Assembly: GCF_003573915.1 (NCBI RefSeq)
Contig: NZ_AP014608.1
Span: forward strand, 124,001-188,000
DNA length: 64,000 nt
Direction: 5' to 3'
From: Blattabacterium cuenoti STAT
GTDB lineage: Bacteria; Bacteroidota; Bacteroidia; Flavobacteriales; Blattabacteriaceae
The notes beneath the pieces are model-generated. The model ran no database searches and had not been told where the DNA came from. It saw nothing but the letters and a program-made list of their open reading frames with translations. Position numbers and translations under genes: made by a program. Shown piece by piece: positions 26,643 to 35,388 of the stretch; the first letter of the stretch is position 1, and each line of letters starts with the position of its first letter.

Positions 26643-27971
26643 ATGTTATATTATAGTTTAAAAAATTATAAAAAATTAGTCTCTTTTGAAGATGCAGTTT
26701 TAACAGGTTTATCACCTGATGGTGGTTTGTATATGCCTCAATATATTCCTAAACTAGGATCAAAATTTTTTCAAGAATTTTTAATTTATGATAATTATAC
26801 GATTTCCATGTTTATTATCAAACCTTATATTGGAAAATATATTCCAAAAAAAATTTTGGATGAGATTATTCATGATACTTTAAGTTTTTCTTTTCCATTG
26901 AAAAATATACATGATAATATTCACGTATTAGAGTTATTTCATGGACCTACTTTAGCTTTTAAAGATGTAGGAGCTAAATTTATGGCAGGATGTTTAAGTT
27001 TTTTTTCTGAAAAAATAGGAAAAAATGTAACGGTTTTAGTTGCCACTTCAGGAGATACTGGAGGTGCTGTAGCTAATGGTTTTTATAAAAAACCTGGAAT
27101 AGAAGTTATTATTTTATATCCACATAATGGAATCAGTTCTATTCAACAGAAACAAATTGCTTCATTGGGAGATAATATTTATGCTTTAGAAATCTATGGG
27201 AATTTTGATGATTGTCAAAATATGGTAAAAAAAGCTTTTTTAGATCAAGAAATAAAAAAGAAATATATGTTAACTTCTGCAAATTCTATCAATATAGGAA
27301 GATGGCTTCCTCAAATGTTTTATTATTTTTTAGCTTACAAGAAAATAATTGTTAATAAAAACCCTATAGAATTAATTTTTTCAGTTCCTAGTGGAAATTT
27401 TGGAAATATTTGTGCAGGAATGATAGCGGAAAAAATGGGATTACCTATAAAATTTTTTATTGCATCTACAAATATAAATGATACTATACCTAGATTTTTA
27501 AAATCTGAAGAGTATAATCCTATTCCAGTAAAAAAAACTATATCGAATGCTATGGATATATCTAATCCTAGTAATTTTTCTAGAATATGGCATTTATATA
27601 AAAAAAATATATTTCAATTAAGAAAAAAACTTTTTTCCTATAAATTTACAGATAAAGAAACCTTAGATATTATAAAAAAAACATGGAAAAAATATAATTA
27701 TATGTTAGATCCACATGGAGCTATTGGTTATTTAGGAATTATAAAATATTTAAAAAAACAAAATAAAATTAATAATATTTCAGAACCATTTATTTTTCTT
27801 GAAACTGCTCATCCTATCAAATTTTTAGATCATATGCCGCTTTGTTTAAAACAAAAAATTGTTCCGGATCAAGAATTAGATTTTTTTTTGAGAAAAAAAA
27901 ACAAAATAAAAAAAATATCTTTATCCAACAATTTTAGTGTTTTTAAAAACTGGTTATTAGAAAGAAAATAA
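26643..27971 (+). CDS. thrC: Threonine synthase
   Basis: ThrC is the PLP enzyme that converts phosphohomoserine to threonine. In 442 residues the PLP lysine is K107 in FHGPTLAFKDVG, followed by VATSGDTGGAVANGF, the phosphate-binding SVPSGNFGNICAGM, and near the end DPHGAIGYLGI and ETAHPIKF. It is the E. coli-like threonine synthase type. Last gene of thrABC; its stop lies 13 bases from the convergent thyA stop with no hairpin between them. Confidence 0.96.
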   Translation: MLYYSLKNYKKLVSFEDAVLTGLSPDGGLYMPQYIPKLGSKFFQEFLIYDNYTISMFIIKPYIGKYIPKKILDEIIHDTLSFSFPLKNIHDNIHVLELFHGPTLAFKDVGAKFMAGCLSFFSEKIGKNVTVLVATSGDTGGAVANGFYKKPGIEVIILYPHNGISSIQQKQIASLGDNIYALEIYGNFDDCQNMVKKAFLDQEIKKKYMLTSANSINIGRWLPQMFYYFLAYKKIIVNKNPIELIFSVPSGNFGNICAGMIAEKMGLPIKFFIASTNINDTIPRFLKSEEYNPIPVKKTISNAMDISNPSNFSRIWHLYKKNIFQLRKKLFSYKFTDKETLDIIKKTWKKYNYMLDPHGAIGYLGIIKYLKKQNKINNISEPFIFLETAHPIKFLDHMPLCLKQKIVPDQELDFFLRKKNKIKKISLSNNFSVFKNWLLERK

Positions 27972-27984
27972 AATAAATAAATCT

Positions 27985-28779
27985 TTAAACAGCGACATCT
28001 CCTTTGATATGAGGAAAAGGATTATAGTTTTTTAACTTAAAATCTTCAAAACGAAATTGAAAAATATTTTTTACATAAGGATTGAGAATCATTTTAGGAA
28101 GTGGTCTAGGTTTTCTTTTCATTTGAAGTCTGACTTGTTGAATATGATTGTTATATATATGAGCATCTCCTATAGTATGAATAAACTCTTTTTCTTTTAA
28201 ATTTAAAACTCTAGCCAACATAGTAAGTAATAAAGCATAAGATGCTATATTAAATGGTAAACCAATAAAAATGTCTGCGCTTCTTTGATATAAGAGTAAC
28301 GATAATTTTTTTTTATGTACATAAAATTGAAATAATAAATGGCAAGGAGGTAACGCCATATTTTGAATCATTCCTACATTCCAAGAAGAAACAATTAAAC
28401 GTCTAGAATTAGGATTAAATTTTATTTCTTTTATGATATTTTTAATTTGATCTATAAAATTTCCATCATATGTTGGCCATTTCCTCCATTGAAACCCATA
28501 TATAGGACCTAATTCTCCATTATCATCTGCCCATTTATTCCAAATATAAACTTTATTTTTTCTTAAAAATTGAATATTTGTATCACCTTTTAAAAACCAT
28601 AATAATTCATAAATAATGGATTGTATATTTAATTTTTTAGTGGTTAAAACAGGAAACCCCTTTTCTAAATCAAATCTCATTTGATATCCAAATAAACTTA
28701 CTGTTCCTACACCAGTACGATCTTTTCTTTTTATTCCTTTTTTTAATACGTTTTTCAATAAATTTAAATATTGTTTCAT
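27985..28779 (-). CDS. thyA: Thymidylate synthase
   Basis: ThyA methylates dUMP to dTMP using methylene-tetrahydrofolate. The 264 residues equal the E. coli length. Catalytic Cys146 lies in [13 protein letters not shown], with [10 protein letters not shown] before it, [20 protein letters not shown] after it and the HIYNNHIQQ site near the end. It needs dUMP, which in this window would come from dUTPase (missing motif V) or dCMP deaminase (frameshifted). It is divergent from prs with 72 bases between. Confidence 0.97.
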   Translation of the reverse strand: MKQYLNLLKNVLKKGIKRKDRTGVGTVSLFGYQMRFDLEKGFPVLTTKKLNIQSIIYELLWFLKGDTNIQFLRKNKVYIWNKWADDNGELGPIYGFQWRKWPTYDGNFIDQIKNIIKEIKFNPNSRRLIVSSWNVGMIQNMALPPCHLLFQFYVHKKKLSLLLYQRSADIFIGLPFNIASYALLLTMLARVLNLKEKEFIHTIGDAHIYNNHIQQVRLQMKRKPRPLPKMILNPYVKNIFQFRFEDFKLKNYNPFPHIKGDVAV

Positions 28780-28851
28780 GATATCTAGTAAATAATAAAT
28801 AATATGCTTTTCTTTTTTAATTTTAAGAGTATTTTTACATAAAAATTAAGT

Positions 28852-29790
28852 ATGAATCAAAAAGTTCTCTTCTTTTCTACAAGAAGTGGGTTAAAATTAT
28901 CAAAAAATATAGCTTTTTTTTATGGAAAATTTCTTGGTAAAGTACGTTTTCTAGAATTTAGTGATGGAGAATATACTCCTTGTTTTGAACAATCAGTTCG
29001 TGGATCTAAAGTATTTTTGATTGGTTCTACTTTTCCTCCAGTAGATAATCTGATGGAATTATTATTAATGTGTGATACAGCTTCTAGAGCTTCAGCTTAT
29101 AATATTACACTTGTAATTCCGTATTTTGGATGGGCTAGACAAGATCATAAAGATAAACCTAGAACTCCTATTGCCGCAAAACTAATAGCGAATCTTATAG
29201 TTGCTTCGGGTGCGACTAGAGTTATGACTATGGATTTACATGCAGATCAAATTCAAGGATTTTTTGACATTCCTGTAGATCATTTATATGCATCTAGAAT
29301 ATTTATTAATTATATTAAAAAATTAAATATAGGTCAATTGACTATTGCTTCTCCAGATATGGGAGGAGCAAAAAGAGCCAGAAGTTATGCAGGTTATTTA
29401 GGAACAGATGTAGTTATCTGTTATAAGGAAAGAAAAAAAGCAAACGAGATAGAATTTATGAATTTAATAGGAAATGTAAAGAATAAAAATATTATACTTA
29501 TAGATGACATGGTAGATACAGCAGGAACTTTAACAGAAGCTGCTAATTTAATAAAAAAACAAGGTGCTAAAAGTATACGTGCTATAGCAACCCATCCTAT
29601 TTTATCTGGTAATTCCTATGAAAAAATACATCAATCTGAAATAGAAGAATTAGTAGTTACAGATACGATTCCTATAAATCAAACGAAACCACATGATAAA
29701 ATTCAAGTTTTGTCTTGTGCTCCACTTTTTGCAGAAGTAATGCAATCAGTACATAAAGACGAATCTATTAGTAATAAATTTATTATATGA
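28852..29790 (+). CDS. prs: Ribose-phosphate pyrophosphokinase (PRPP synthetase)
   Basis: Prs makes PRPP, needed by PurF, PyrE and others encoded in this window. In 312 residues the signature DLHADQIQGFF is at 128-138, YFGWARQDHKDKPRTPI covers the ATP loop, and the ribose-5-phosphate loop is IDDMVDTAGTL (217-227). Length is standard. Its TGA overlaps the rplY ATG by four bases (29787-29790), showing translational coupling; prs-rplY order is conserved in Bacteroidota. Confidence 0.97.
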   Translation: MNQKVLFFSTRSGLKLSKNIAFFYGKFLGKVRFLEFSDGEYTPCFEQSVRGSKVFLIGSTFPPVDNLMELLLMCDTASRASAYNITLVIPYFGWARQDHKDKPRTPIAAKLIANLIVASGATRVMTMDLHADQIQGFFDIPVDHLYASRIFINYIKKLNIGQLTIASPDMGGAKRARSYAGYLGTDVVICYKERKKANEIEFMNLIGNVKNKNIILIDDMVDTAGTLTEAANLIKKQGAKSIRAIATHPILSGNSYEKIHQSEIEELVVTDTIPINQTKPHDKIQVLSCAPLFAEVMQSVHKDESISNKFII

Positions 29791-30395
29791 AATATGTCAA
29801 TATATACGGAAATAAAAGAGAAATTGGAAAAAAAGCATCTCGTCTTATTCGACTTTCTGGAAAAGTTCCATGTATTTTATATGGAAAGAATATAAATATT
29901 CCATTTTCTACTTCATTAGAAAGTTTAAAAAAAATAATATATACTTCAGAAATTTATGTCGTTATTCTTAAAATAGAGGATTTTGATAAAAGCATCAAAA
30001 CCATTCGAAAGGAGATACAATTTGATCCTGTTAATGATAAAATACTACATGTCGATTTTTACGAAATAGATCAATATAAACCTATTTTATTAGAAATACC
30101 TGTAAAGACTGTTGGTAGACCTATTGGAGTCGAAAAAGGTGGAGAATTTTATTCTTTTATTAGAAAATTAAAAATAAAAGCAAATTTATGTGATATTCCA
30201 ATACACATTGAAATTAATATTAGTTCTTTAGATATAGGAGATAGAATTATCGTAGAAAATTTATATAATGATAAATATACTATTTTAGCCCCTCCTCATA
30301 CTTTAATAGCAAGAGTAAAAAATTCCCGTATAGTGAAAAATACTCAAGAAGAAGAAAATAAAAAAGAAAAAGAAAAAGAAGGAAAAGAAAAATAA
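29787..30395 (+). CDS. rplY: 50S ribosomal protein bL25 (CTC family)
   Basis: This 5S-rRNA-binding protein of the long CTC type has 202 residues. The N-terminal L25 domain is marked by GKKASRLIRLSGKVPCILYG (14-33) and the RKEIQFDPVNDKILHVDFYE block near residue 75. The beta-rich C-terminal domain ends with IAPPHTLIARV-like sequence, then a highly charged Glu/Lys tail of about 20 residues. In Flavobacteriia pth often follows rplY; here tadA follows after 14 bases, so pth has moved or was lost from this spot. Confidence 0.93.
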   Translation: MKYVNIYGNKREIGKKASRLIRLSGKVPCILYGKNINIPFSTSLESLKKIIYTSEIYVVILKIEDFDKSIKTIRKEIQFDPVNDKILHVDFYEIDQYKPILLEIPVKTVGRPIGVEKGGEFYSFIRKLKIKANLCDIPIHIEINISSLDIGDRIIVENLYNDKYTILAPPHTLIARVKNSRIVKNTQEEENKKEKEKEGKEK

Positions 30396-30409
30396 AAATA
30401 AAATGGAGA

Positions 30410-30871
30410 ATGTTTTTAGATTTTTATTTTATGAAAATAGCTTTAAAAGAAGCTTTTATCGCTTTTCATAAAAATGAAATACCTATAGGCGCCGTAATTA
30501 CATATCAAAATATGGTTATAGCAAAAGCTCATAATTTAACTGAAACTTTATGTAATATTACTGCACATGCAGAAATATTAGTGCTAAATTTAGCTTCTAA
30601 TTATTTTAAAAAAAAATATATAAAGAAATGTACTTTATATGTAACCTTAGAACCATGTGTTATGTGTGCGGGAGCCTTATTTTGGTCTCAAATAGGACGA
30701 GTTGTTTGTGGAGCTTCTAATTCATCAAAAAGAGGGTTTTTATATTCTGGTATTAAGTTACACCCACAAACAGAATTTGTTTCTGGAATTATGAAAAATC
30801 AATGTAAAAATCTTATACAAGAGTTCTTTTTTTATAAAAGAATCTATAAAAAGAAAAGAAAATTTATATAA
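30410..30871 (+). CDS. tadA: tRNA-specific adenosine(34) deaminase-like protein
   Basis: TadA makes inosine at the wobble base of tRNA-Arg(ACG). The 153 residues carry the zinc deaminase motifs HAE (53-55) and EPCVMCAGAL (81-90), with the N-terminal helix MKIALKEAFIAF and NEIPIGAVI. Length is right for bacterial TadA. A start at Met8 (30431) is also possible and fits the family start better. Without decoding data a guanine-deaminase role cannot be ruled out, but TadA is usually essential and is the likelier call. It overlaps convergent dedA by 8 bases. Confidence 0.88.
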   Translation: MFLDFYFMKIALKEAFIAFHKNEIPIGAVITYQNMVIAKAHNLTETLCNITAHAEILVLNLASNYFKKKYIKKCTLYVTLEPCVMCAGALFWSQIGRVVCGASNSSKRGFLYSGIKLHPQTEFVSGIMKNQCKNLIQEFFFYKRIYKKKRKFI

Positions 30872-31523
30872 GTATTTTTTTCTTTTTATTTTTACTAACT
30901 CTCAGTTTAAAAAAAACTGGTAAAGTTGTCATTAATATAATCAATAAAATAATCCATTCAAGATGATTTTTTAATTCCGGAAATTTTTTATCTAAATAAT
31001 GCCCAGCTAACATGATAGAAAAAGTCCAAGCAAATGCTCCAATGATATTATATATCATAAACTTTTTAAAATCTACGCGAATTGCTCCTGCTACAATAGG
31101 AGCAAAAGATCGAAATATGGGAAGAAAACGACTTATGATAAGAGCAGTTGTTTTATATTTATTATAAAATATTTTTGCCGAAATCAAATATTTTTTTTTA
31201 AAAAAAAAGGAATCTTTTCTATTGTACAATAGTTTTCCAGATTTGTATCCTAGCCAATATCCTTGCATATTTCCAAGAATAGCCACACATGATACAATTA
31301 AAATAATTACAAAAAAAGGAACATTATAAAAATTCTTGCATAAATCTTCTCCAAAAATTCCGGCAGTAAATAATAAAGAATCTCCAGGTAAAAAAAAACC
31401 GATAAAAAATCCTGTTTCCGCAAATACAATAGCTAAAAGAACAAATAACGCTGTATTTCCGAAATATAAAAATATCCATCTAGGATTAAATAAATGTTTA
31501 AAAAAATCCCAAAAATTTGACAT
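30864..31523 (-). CDS. DedA family membrane protein
   Basis: This 219-residue integral membrane protein is of the DedA/VTT group, some members of which move undecaprenyl phosphate or phospholipid across the membrane. Typical elements are AETGFFIGFFLPGDSLLFTA near residues 35-54, GYWLGYKSGKLLYNR in the middle, and the family hallmark ISRFLPIFRSFAPIVAGAI with its Arg and Pro residues. A basic C-terminal tail (KKKKILI) is cytoplasmic by charge. The 3' end overlaps tadA by 8 bases. Confidence 0.9.
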   Translation of the reverse strand: MSNFWDFFKHLFNPRWIFLYFGNTALFVLLAIVFAETGFFIGFFLPGDSLLFTAGIFGEDLCKNFYNVPFFVIILIVSCVAILGNMQGYWLGYKSGKLLYNRKDSFFFKKKYLISAKIFYNKYKTTALIISRFLPIFRSFAPIVAGAIRVDFKKFMIYNIIGAFAWTFSIMLAGHYLDKKFPELKNHLEWIILLIILMTTLPVFFKLRVSKNKKKKILI

Positions 31524-31625
31524 TTTTTAAATTATGATAGATAATAACAGTTAATAAAATTCAATAATTTCCATTTTTTATTTAAAAATTTCATAATTTT
31601 CATATTTAAAAAACTAATATTTTTT

Positions 31626-31745
31626 ATGGAGTATTTATTTAAATTAATTAATATTTTAGGATGGATTCCTAATATACTATTTTTTGTAATAGGTTTTGTT
31701 TTTATTGTTTTTTGGTTATGTAAAATATTTAATTTCATTGATTAA
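31626..31745 (+). CDS. Possible small membrane protein (39 residues)
   Basis: A short open frame with an ATG at 31626 encodes a single hydrophobic span: MEYLFKLINILGWIPNILFF, then a hydrophobic segment and a short KIFNFID end. It fills most of the 265-base gap between dedA and aroB and ends 43 bases before aroB on the same strand. The amphipathic start followed by one transmembrane helix is a plausible small-protein design, and it faintly recalls small Flavobacteriia membrane proteins of the DUF6341 kind. AT-rich DNA often gives hydrophobic frames by chance, so this needs conservation evidence. Confidence 0.35.
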   Translation: MEYLFKLINILGWIPNILFFVIGFVFIVFWLCKIFNFID

Positions 31746-31788
31746 TAAAAAAATTGGTTAATTTTGTTTATTAAACGAGGATAATTTC

Positions 31789-32865
31789 ATGAAAACGAAA
31801 AAAAGGAAAGAATTTGTGTACTTTAATGAAAAAGCTTATGATATTCTTAAAAATTATTTATTTCATAAAGTTGATTCCGTTCAAAACATATTTATTCTCG
31901 TAGATGAAAAAACCAATAAACATTGTCTTCCTATTCTTCTTCAGAAGATAAATTTTTTGAAAAAATCTAATATTATTAAAATTAAATCAGGGGAAAAAGA
32001 AAAAAATATTTATACGTGTATTCAAATATGCAAACATTTAGAAAAATTTAAAGCAACTAGAAAAAGTTTGATCCTAAATTTAGGAGGAGGGGTGATAACA
32101 GATATTGGAGGATTTGTAGCTTCCATATTTAAACGGGGAATTCGTTTTATTAATATTCCTACGACTTTATTAGGAATGGTTGATGCTTCCATAGGATATA
32201 AAACGGGAGTAAATTTGAATTCTATAAAAAATGAAATAGGAACTTTTTCTATTCCAGAATTTTTAATCGTTGATACATATTTTTTAAAAACACTTCCAAA
32301 TTCAGAAATTTTTTCTGGAATGGCAGAAATGTTTAAACATGGATTAATTGCCGATAAAAATTTTTGGAAACAAATGAATCAAGAAATACAAATAGATAAT
32401 ATTATTATTCATAATAATAATAAATGGGAAAAATTAATTCATAAATCTATATTAATTAAAAAAAAAATTGTAGATCAAGATCCTAAAGAAAAAGGATTAA
32501 GAAAAATTCTTAATTTTGGACACACTATTGGACATGCTTTAGAGAGTTATTTTATGAATATAAAAAAAAAAATCCTTCATGGAATTGCGGTAAGTATGGG
32601 AATAATTTATGAATCATGGATTTCATTAAAAATCAATGGATTATCTCTATACGATTATAAAGAAATCAAATCTACACTTACTGCATTATATCCAATACAA
32701 AATAAAATTTCTGATATAGAAATTAAAAAATTATTTCTAATTATGGAACATGATAAAAAAAATGAAAAAAATAAAATTCAATTTTCTTTATTAAAAAAAA
32801 TAGGAAAGTGTTCATATAATTGTATAGTTCCATATTCCTTGATTAGAGATAGTTTTTTTAATTAA
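31789..32865 (+). CDS. aroB: 3-dehydroquinate synthase
   Basis: AroB catalyses the second shikimate-pathway step toward aromatic amino acids. The 358 residues show NAD-binding GGGVITDIGGF (99-109), the strongly conserved PTTLLGMVDASIGYKTGVN (124-142), and zinc ligands in AEMFKHGL, NFGHTIGHALE and LHGIAVSMG. Length is normal. It ends 27 bases before gyrA on the same strand. No other shikimate gene is in the window. Confidence 0.96.
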   Translation: MKTKKRKEFVYFNEKAYDILKNYLFHKVDSVQNIFILVDEKTNKHCLPILLQKINFLKKSNIIKIKSGEKEKNIYTCIQICKHLEKFKATRKSLILNLGGGVITDIGGFVASIFKRGIRFINIPTTLLGMVDASIGYKTGVNLNSIKNEIGTFSIPEFLIVDTYFLKTLPNSEIFSGMAEMFKHGLIADKNFWKQMNQEIQIDNIIIHNNNKWEKLIHKSILIKKKIVDQDPKEKGLRKILNFGHTIGHALESYFMNIKKKILHGIAVSMGIIYESWISLKINGLSLYDYKEIKSTLTALYPIQNKISDIEIKKLFLIMEHDKKNEKNKIQFSLLKKIGKCSYNCIVPYSLIRDSFFN

Positions 32866-32892
32866 CTATTTTTATTAAATATTCTCAAAAAA

Positions 32893-35388
32893 ATGAATGA
32901 AAACGAAGGAGAAAAATTAATATCTATTAATATTGAGGATGAAATGAAATCATCTTATATAGATTATTCTATGTCTGTAATTGTATCCCGAGCTCTTCCA
33001 GATGTTAGAGATGGATTAAAACCTGTACATAGAAGAGTTCTTTATGGAATGTATCAATTAGGAGTTTTCTCTAATAGTTCTTATAAAAAATCTGCTCGTA
33101 TTGTTGGAGAAGTATTGGGAAAATATCATCCTCATGGAGACGTTTCCGTTTATGATACAATGGTTCGTATGACTCAAAAATGGACATTACGTTATCCATT
33201 AATAGATGGACAGGGAAATTTTGGATCATTAGATGCCGATCCTCCGGCAGCCATGCGTTATACAGAAGTAAAAATGAAAAGAATATCTGAAGAAATGTTG
33301 TTAGATATTAAAAAAGAAACTGTGGACATGCAATTAAATTTTGATGATTCTTTAGAAGAGCCAACCGTTTTACCTACCAGAATTCCTAATCTTATAATCA
33401 ACGGATCTTCTGGAATTGCAGTAGGAATGGCAACGAATATTCCCCCTCATAATTTAACAGAAACTATAAACGCTATTTTTGCTTATATAGATCATAATGA
33501 TCTCTCTATAGAAGAGATAATGAAATATCTCAAAGGCCCTGATTTTCCTACAGGAGGTATTATATATGGATACGATGGAGTTAAAAATTCCTTTCATACC
33601 GGAAAAGGACGTATTGTTTTACGTGCAAAAGTACATTTCGAAGATCTTCATGGAAGAGCATGTATAATTGTAGATGAAATCCCTTATCAAGTTAATAAAG
33701 CGGATATGATAGCTAGAACTGTAGAATTAATGAAAGAAGGAAAAATGGAAGGAATTTATCAAATTCGTGACGAATCTGATAGAAATGGATTACGTATTGT
33801 ATACATTTTAAAACAAAATGCAAATCCTAATATATTATTAAATAAATTGTTTCAATTTACTTCTTTACAAACTTATTTTAATGTTAATAATATAGCATTA
33901 GTTAATGGAAAACCTGTTCAGTTAAATATAAAAAGTTTCATTCAACATTTTGTTGATCATAGACATAATGTTATTATTCGACGTACAAAATATGAACATG
34001 AAAAATGTCAAAATCGCATTCATATATTGTTGGGTTTTTTAAAAATATTAGATCATTTAGATCCTATGATTCAATTGATTCAAAAATCCCAGAATCATTC
34101 TGATGCTTGTAATAGATTAATTCAAGAGTTTGGTATATCAAAAAATCAATCTAAATCTATTTTAGATATGAAATTACAAAATCTTACTTCTTTAGAAATA
34201 AAGAAAATTAGAAAAGAATATAACGAACTTGTTCAAAAAATAGAATTTTATAAAAATATTTTAAAAGAACATTCCACAAGAACAAAAATTATTAAAGAAG
34301 AACTCTTAGAAATTCAAAAAAAATACAAAGATAAACGACGTACACAAATCGATTATTCCGGAGATAAAATCAACATAGAAGACCTAATTGAAAACGAACA
34401 GGTTGTTCTTACTATCTCTCATGCAGGTTATATCAAAAGAACATCTTTATCAGAATATAAACGTCAAGGAAGAGGAGGGGTAGGAAATAGAGGAGCTATT
34501 GCTAGAGAATCAGATTTTTTCAAACATTTACTTGTAGCAAGAAATCGTCAATATCTACTTTTTTTTACAGAAAAAGGAAAATGTTTTTGGCTTAGAGTAT
34601 ATGAAATTCCAGAAGGATCTAAAATTTCTAAAGGTAGAGCAATACAAAATATTATTCGTCTTCAACAAGATGATAAAGTCAATGCTTGTATATTAGCAGG
34701 AGATCTTTCCAACAAAAAATATGTAAAAGATTATTATGTCATGATGATTACAAAAAAAGGAATTATCAAAAAAACACCTTTAGAAAATTATTCTCGTCCT
34801 AGAAAAAATGGAATTAATGCAATTGTGATTCGTAAGGAAGATTCTTTAATAGAAGCTATTTTGACTAAGGGAGATAGTCATGTTTTTATTGCTATAAAAA
34901 GTGGAAGGATTATTCGTTTTTCAGAAAAAAAAATTCGTTCAACTGGAAGGGCTTCTTCTGGAGTGATAGGGATTCATATAAGAAATCAAGATATGGTTGT
35001 TGGAATGATATGTGTAGAAGGAAAAGAAAAAGGAAATTTGTTAGTTGTTTCTGAAAAGGGATTTGGAAAACGATCTAATATCAAAAATTATCGAATTACT
35101 AATCGTGGGGGAAAAGGAATTAAAACAATAAATATAACTCAAAAGACAGGAAGTTTAATTTCCATTAAATATGTCACAGATCAAGATGATTTAATGATCA
35201 TCAAAAAATCAGGAATTATTATACGTATACCTATATCAGATATAAGAGTTATGGGAAGAACAACTCAAGGAGTTAGATTAATTAATTTAAAAGAAAACGA
35301 TGCAATAGCTGATGTAGCAAAAGTTTATAAACCTATTATGGATAATTCATTAAAATCTCGTAATATGTTAATACCTTCTGATACATAA
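32893..35388 (+). CDS. gyrA: DNA gyrase subunit A
   Basis: GyrA cuts and rejoins DNA while gyrase adds negative supercoils. The 831 residues have the breakage-reunion core with catalytic Tyr123 ([10 protein letters not shown]), the helix with [13 protein letters not shown] (78-90), and a C-terminal beta-pinwheel carrying a GyrA-box-like [11 protein letters not shown]. That box marks it as GyrA, not ParC. The residue matching E. coli Ser83 is Val84, a quinolone-contact position. The gene's last 64 bases overlap the convergent protease gene, an unusually long shared 3' end. Confidence 0.95.
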   Translation: MNENEGEKLISINIEDEMKSSYIDYSMSVIVSRALPDVRDGLKPVHRRVLYGMYQLGVFSNSSYKKSARIVGEVLGKYHPHGDVSVYDTMVRMTQKWTLRYPLIDGQGNFGSLDADPPAAMRYTEVKMKRISEEMLLDIKKETVDMQLNFDDSLEEPTVLPTRIPNLIINGSSGIAVGMATNIPPHNLTETINAIFAYIDHNDLSIEEIMKYLKGPDFPTGGIIYGYDGVKNSFHTGKGRIVLRAKVHFEDLHGRACIIVDEIPYQVNKADMIARTVELMKEGKMEGIYQIRDESDRNGLRIVYILKQNANPNILLNKLFQFTSLQTYFNVNNIALVNGKPVQLNIKSFIQHFVDHRHNVIIRRTKYEHEKCQNRIHILLGFLKILDHLDPMIQLIQKSQNHSDACNRLIQEFGISKNQSKSILDMKLQNLTSLEIKKIRKEYNELVQKIEFYKNILKEHSTRTKIIKEELLEIQKKYKDKRRTQIDYSGDKINIEDLIENEQVVLTISHAGYIKRTSLSEYKRQGRGGVGNRGAIARESDFFKHLLVARNRQYLLFFTEKGKCFWLRVYEIPEGSKISKGRAIQNIIRLQQDDKVNACILAGDLSNKKYVKDYYVMMITKKGIIKKTPLENYSRPRKNGINAIVIRKEDSLIEAILTKGDSHVFIAIKSGRIIRFSEKKIRSTGRASSGVIGIHIRNQDMVVGMICVEGKEKGNLLVVSEKGFGKRSNIKNYRITNRGGKGIKTINITQKTGSLISIKYVTDQDDLMIIKKSGIIIRIPISDIRVMGRTTQGVRLINLKENDAIADVAKVYKPIMDNSLKSRNMLIPSDT

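Noticed and set aside
31532-31738. Minus-strand 68-codon frame between dedA and aroB
   Set aside because: Its composition is random AT-rich sequence without domains. The plus-strand 39-codon frame in the same place looks more protein-like.
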